From: Bacteroidota bacterium
Lineage (GTDB): Bacteria; Bacteroidota; Bacteroidia; Chitinophagales; Chitinophagaceae
DNA length: 5,508 nucleotides
Direction of reading: 5' to 3'
NCBI GenBank assembly: GCA_026391115.1
Contig: JAPLER010000422.1
Span: 1 to 5,508 of the forward strand
Position numbers and translations under genes: made by a program. Below are positions 3,121 to 5,508 of this stretch, piece by piece (position 1 is the stretch's first letter; the number at the start of each line of letters is the position of its first letter). Under the pieces are notes generated by a model. The model saw only the letters and a program-made list of their open reading frames with translations, did not search any database and had not been told where the DNA came from.

Positions 3121-5508
3121 TTACACTGCTATCATTGGTAGGTAAAACTAAGAAACGATTGTAATTGCCGCCACCATCACTAACAGAACAAAGTGTGCTA
3201 TTTCTTAATTCAGACCCAAAATCAATGCCTTCATTTTTGTCCCAGTTGGTATTTACAAATTTGAATAATAGTTTTTTATTGATTGATGTGTCAGGTATAG
3301 GAATCGTAATGCTCCAATCATCTGTACTACCCAATTTTGTTAGTTTACAAAGTGGAGAAGTTGGTGTCCAGTTTGGTAGATTAATACCCAAATCTGCAAA
3401 ATTTCCAGCTATTCTTATTCCTCCTGTATCTATAGTATTACCAGTTCTTAAGTAGTTAGTCATTGATACTGTAAACGTGGTATTCACATAATAAACACAA
3501 TTGGTATTAATAGTTATGTTGGTTATTTTATAAATACTATCGCAATTGAAAGAACTAAATAAAGTATCTCTTAACGTTGTGTTAGTAGTGTAAGTAATTC
3601 CATTGAAAAAGAGTTTTTTACAACCAGATAAATTTTGAGTTTGTATTACTGGTGTGGTGTTTCTGACTGTCATATAAACTGTATAATAAATACTATCACA
3701 ACCAAGTGAGTTTTTCGCAGTATCTATAAATGTAGTGCTGTTTAAATAGGTTTTTCCTTTATAAACAACTTGCTGGCAACCACTAAAATTAAGAGCATTG
3801 GTAACAGGGGCGGCAGATACTATTAAATTCAACGTTGCACTACTATCACAACCTTGACTATTTGTTAAACCAGTTTTGGTTTTAGAACCAGTAGCAGTAA
3901 AGGTTAAGCCATTCCAACTATAAGGCAATGCACTTGGACAAACACTTAAATTAGTTGTTGATAAAGTGTTTGTTTTAACAGTTAAATTCAAAGTTGCACT
4001 ACTATCACAACCTTGGCTATTTGTCAAACCTGTTTTTGTTTGTGAGCCAGCAGCAGTAAAGGTTAAACTATTCCAAGTGTAAGGCAATGCACTTGGACAA
4101 ACTGCAATGCTTTGTGTTGAAGATGTTGATTTTTTAGAATTAATTAAAACAGGATTATCAAAATAAAACTGAGTACAATAAGTGTCACCTGTTCTCATAG
4201 CAATATTATATTTACCCTGAGACACTTTGAAATTTTTGCTTGTTTGCCAAGTAGCACCACTATCAATAGAGTATTCCATTGGCTCAAACCCAGAAACTTC
4301 AAAAATATAATCACCATAGGATGCTCCATTATTTAAATTGGATACTACAAACTCAATATCTCTACCAGCAGGCACAGTTACATTAGCATATTGATTACCC
4401 GAGCCAGATATTTTTTGCATATTCCCTAAATAATTAGTACTAGGGTTAGAAGCAACAAAACTATCTAAATAAGCAACCACTCTTAATGGATGTAGAGCAT
4501 TGTAGTTTGTAAGTCCAAAACCAAAGCATTTGGCTTGATTAGAAGTGTTTCTAAATTTATAACTTTCGTAAAATCTTGTCCTAGAATCATTGATTACTAA
4601 ACTAGGTACTACAATTGGGTCGCCACATGCAGTGCTTTGTAAGTTGTTTATATCTAAAAGCCCAATTTGTGTTTTATCTAATGAGTCAATAGAGCTTTTA
4701 TATTTTCTTGAAATTGTGTAATGATTTACATTAATGCTACCAAAAACAGAATCACATTTAGGTTGAGTAATGGTCGCAAAATCAAAAATCCCATCACTAA
4801 CTGTAGAAAGTATATGTGTAACAAAACTATCACAACCATTGCTACTAGTAAGTTTTTGAGTTTGGCTACCTGCTTCATTAAATGTTAAACCATTTATAGA
4901 AAAAGGCAATGCTGTTTCACAAATTTTATGATTAATACTAGTTTTTAAAGGTGCCAAAACAGTTAAGTTCAAAACAAGACTACTATCACAACCTACACTA
5001 TTAGTTAATTTTGAAGTGTAAGTGCCAGCAGTTTTGTAATAAGTGCCATTGAACAAAAGGCTATCGCCGTTGCAAATACTTCTGTTGCTAACACTACTAC
5101 TTGGTTGTGCAACTTTAATTAAAATTGATTGTGTATTACCACAATTATTTGTTACATAATAGCCAATATTATTTGCACCTGTAACTTGCCCAGATTGTGC
5201 ATATACAGAAATAGAAATTGTTGTATCTTTTGTTATTTTGCCAGTATTGATGGCTATGGGTGAACTTAAATCAGCTGAACCATTGGTTAGGGTATAATAA
5301 GTTTTAGGTGCTGTAATATTTGAATTTATTGAATTGTTATTAGCATTTAATAAAGTCAATAATGCTTCCCCATCGGTTTGGCTCATTCCAAATACAGGAA
5401 AGGTAACAGCTGTATCTACACCACCTGGAGTATAAGCAGCACTACCACCAGTATTGTTATAAATAATTACACCTATTGCTCCTGCATTTCTTGCATTGAT
5501 TGCTTTAG
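3044..5508 (-). CDS. Giant modular secreted/surface protein, N-terminal-side portion (partial; PA, GCDS modules, SprB-like/PPC-like, CBM-like)
   Basis: This is an open minus-strand frame that enters from the right edge (first full codon 5506-5504) and stops with TAA at 3046-3044, giving 820 visible codons. The ATG at 5386 is not the start, because the PA-domain sequence KAINARNAGAIGVIIYNN lies in frame upstream of it. Domains in order are the C-terminal half of a PA domain, a beta-rich linker, two GCDS modules, a SprB-like repeat split by a PPC-like beta-sandwich, four GCDS modules, and a beta-sandwich ending in CWERCSLC. The Cys pairs, low charge and Ser/Thr/Asn richness indicate an exported protein, probably on the cell surface or released by T9SS. 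No HExxH or other catalytic motif is visible; an enzyme domain could lie beyond 5508. About 15 residues after CSLC are probably out-of-frame translation, so the gene most likely continued into the frame that follows. Confidence 0.85.
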   Translation of the reverse strand, partial: KAINARNAGAIGVIIYNNTGGSAAYTPGGVDTAVTFPVFGMSQTDGEALLTLLNANNNSINSNITAPKTYYTLTNGSADLSSPIAINTGKITKDTTISISVYAQSGQVTGANNIGYYVTNNCGNTQSILIKVAQPSSSVSNRSICNGDSLLFNGTYYKTAGTYTSKLTNSVGCDSSLVLNLTVLAPLKTSINHKICETALPFSINGLTFNEAGSQTQKLTSSNGCDSFVTHILSTVSDGIFDFATITQPKCDSVFGSINVNHYTISRKYKSSIDSLDKTQIGLLDINNLQSTACGDPIVVPSLVINDSRTRFYESYKFRNTSNQAKCFGFGLTNYNALHPLRVVAYLDSFVASNPSTNYLGNMQKISGSGNQYANVTVPAGRDIEFVVSNLNNGASYGDYIFEVSGFEPMEYSIDSGATWQTSKNFKVSQGKYNIAMRTGDTYCTQFYFDNPVLINSKKSTSSTQSIAVCPSALPYTWNSLTFTAAGSQTKTGLTNSQGCDSSATLNLTVKTNTLSTTNLSVCPSALPYSWNGLTFTATGSKTKTGLTNSQGCDSSATLNLIVSAAPVTNALNFSGCQQVVYKGKTYLNSTTFIDTAKNSLGCDSIYYTVYMTVRNTTPVIQTQNLSGCKKLFFNGITYTTNTTLRDTLFSSFNCDSIYKITNITINTNCVYYVNTTFTVSMTNYLRTGNTIDTGGIRIAGNFADLGINLPNWTPTSPLCKLTKLGSTDDWSITIPIPDTSINKKLLFKFVNTNWDKNEGIDFGSELRNSTLCSVSDGGGNYNRFLVLPTNDSSVNYCWERCSLCNTTGNHRYNYCNYSK
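3047..3091 (-). other. Frameshift interval joining the two halves of the gene
   Basis: The upstream frame is genuine through CWERCSLC (codons ending at 3092), because that closes the preceding beta-sandwich the way the family usually ends (VCF-x-x-C-x-x-C). The downstream frame makes family sense from about TTPNKVTVSNNN (near 3055). The change must therefore fall in 3091-3047. The downstream frame is displaced by one base, equivalent to one inserted base or two lost. Removing one A from GGTAACC (about 3082-3076) would read NTTGTTGTITATTPNKV without interruption. I see no convincing programmed slippage site, so mutation or sequence error is more likely. The exact base is inferred. Confidence 0.8.
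3092..3500 (-). other. Carbohydrate-binding-like beta-sandwich domain
   Basis: About 136 residues contain TTFTVSMTNY, GGIRIAGNFADLG, NLPNWTPTSPLC, DDWSITIPIPDTS, KKLLFKFVNTNWDKNEGID, GGGNYNRFLVLP and NYCWERCSLC. This follows, in order, a family common in exported Bacteroidota proteins: V-x-F-x-VDM, GVHIAG-x-FQGW, Y-x-x-x-x-x-L-x-x-x-x-x-YKF-x-NG, a Cys, NR-x-x-x-V, and VCF-x-x-C-x-x-C. It resembles starch-binding-like Ig folds, but the ligand is unknown and no binding residues can be named with confidence. The frame break comes just after its last Cys. Confidence 0.6.
3509..3793 (-). repeat. GCDS modules 5 and 6 (second subtype)
   Basis: There are two tandem modules of the subtype that starts with L-x-(G/S)-GC rather than x-V-C-PSALPY. 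Module 5 (3793-3665) starts NFSGCQQVVYKGKTYLNST and contains GCDSIYYTVYMTV. Module 6 (3637-3509) starts NLSGCKKLFFNGITYTTNT and contains NCDSIYKITNITI. Shared features are the GC near the start, a (K/N)G-x-(T)Y turn, a D-T/TL strand, and CDSIY followed by the closing strand. They sit between the duplicated modules 3-4 and the carbohydrate-binding-like domain. Confidence 0.75.
3819..4111 (-). repeat. GCDS modules 3 and 4, a recent tandem duplication (159-bp period)
   Basis: The DNA blocks 3823-3943 and 3982-4102 align base for base at a spacing of 159 (53 codons). I count 13 differences in 121 positions, about 89% identity. Both encode VCPSALPY(T/S)WN(S/G)LTFTA(A/T)GS then KTGLTNSQGCDSSATLNL. 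Most other modules in the gene are much more divergent, so this pair probably arose by a recent in-frame duplication. The module type is the same as modules 1 and 2, with a Cys near each end. Confidence 0.85.
4145..4783 (-). other. SprB-like repeat domain split by an inserted PPC-like beta-sandwich
   Basis: The outer domain is in two pieces. DFATITQPKCDSVFGSINVN (4783-4724) is a typical first strand pair of SprB-like/Ig-type repeats (x-T-x-T-x-P-x-C-x-x-x-x-G-x-I-x-V). MEYSIDSGATWQTSKNF with GKYNIAMRTGDTYC and NPVLIN (about 4279-4145) is the matching second part (YSIDGG-x-TWQ, G-x-Y-x-I-x-VR). Between them, 4630-4280 carries ACGDPIVV, FYESYKFRNTSNQAKCF, AYLDSFVASNPSTNYLG, VTVPAGRDIEFVV and YIFEVSG. 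This is the order seen in PPC-like domains that follow or link exported Bacteroidota proteins. Residues between 4723 and 4631 look like linker. Family assignment is from remembered motifs, not a search. Confidence 0.6.
4799..5080 (-). repeat. GCDS modules 1 and 2
   Basis: There are two tandem modules of roughly 41-44 residues. Module 1 (5080-4958) begins SICNGDSLLFNGTYY and ends GCDSSLVLNLTV. Module 2 (4931-4799) begins KICETALPFSINGLTF and ends GCDSFVTHILSTV. Both share C near the start, a central NG-x-x-(Y/F)-x-x-AG turn, LT-x-S-x-GCDS, and a final hydrophobic strand. Such modules are common in long T9SS cargo and gliding-associated proteins of Bacteroidota, where they seem to act as spacers. 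The two conserved Cys per module could form a disulphide after export (inference). Confidence 0.75.
5081..5334 (-). other. Beta-rich linker or Ig-like segment of unknown family
   Basis: About 84 residues follow the PA domain, including YYTLTNGSADLSSPIAINTG and GYYVTNNCGNTQSILIKV. The alternating hydrophobic pattern, single Cys and closing strand IKV fit a small beta-sandwich in an exported protein. I do not recognise a specific family. Confidence 0.4.
5335..5508 (-). other. PA (protease-associated) domain, C-terminal half, cut by window edge
   Basis: The pattern is K-A-x-N-A-x-x-A-G-A-I-G-V-I-I-Y-N-N, then a Gly-rich loop, then VTFPVFGMSQTDGEALLTLL. This matches the second half of PA domains, where a buried AGA-x-GVI-x-YN strand is followed by a P-V-x-x-(I/M)-S-x-x-D-G turn and a helix. 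PA domains sit next to or inside exported peptidases (subtilisins, M36, M28 and others) and are thought to aid substrate or protein contact. Its presence suggests that the part of the gene beyond 5508 may encode a peptidase, but none is visible, and PA domains also occur in non-enzymes. Confidence 0.8.

Noticed and set aside
3165..3455. Plus-strand 96-codon frame
   Set aside because: It is antisense to the carbohydrate-binding-like domain, whose minus-strand translation has conserved motifs throughout.
5384..5386. ATG at 5386 as the start of the protein
   Set aside because: It falls within the PA domain (VFGMSQTDGE), and the frame is open with conserved PA sequence up to the window edge.

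Overview
The window looks like Bacteroidota DNA (class level uncertain; Chitinophagia or Saprospiria-like is a guess). The DNA is AT-rich, and the coding strand favours AAT, ATT, TTA, AGT and ACA codons. Every recognisable domain belongs to the long, modular, cysteine-paired exported proteins typical of type IX secretion system (T9SS) bacteria. I see no promoter, terminator, RNA gene, mobile element or CRISPR array. There is no intergenic space: the whole window lies inside one minus-strand gene whose start and end are both outside it.

Read on the minus strand (from 5508 down to 1), the protein is a string of domains: the C-terminal half of a protease-associated (PA) domain (5508-5335); a beta-rich linker; two GCDS modules (5080-4799); a SprB-like repeat interrupted by a PPC-like beta-sandwich (4783-4145); four more GCDS modules (4111-3509), two of them near-identical; a carbohydrate-binding-like beta-sandwich (3500-3092); a reading-frame break (3091-3047); an FN3-like domain (3055-2790); two GCDS modules (2763-2480); an Ig-like domain interrupted by a six-bladed NHL beta-propeller (2478-1331); an Ig-like domain, a ninth GCDS module and another Ig-like domain (1329-643); a CarboxypepD-regulatory-like strand region and a dockerin-like pair of EF-hand loops (642-311); and the start of what is probably a cohesin-like domain (103-1). 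A T9SS C-terminal sorting domain would be expected beyond position 1.

A net one-base shift breaks the frame between 3091 and 3047. The upstream frame stops at 3046-3044. The downstream frame is open from 3120 to position 1, but has a stop just before it (3123-3121) and no plausible start. Domain homology runs straight through, so this was one polypeptide of about 1,835 residues within the window. The break is either an assembly or sequencing error or a real mutation.

Nothing here amounts to a new enzymatic system; no catalytic domain is visible. The most interesting points are two nested domain insertions, the frame break, two oppositely oriented 7-bp repeat arrays inside coding sequence, and the repeat history of the NHL blades and GCDS modules.
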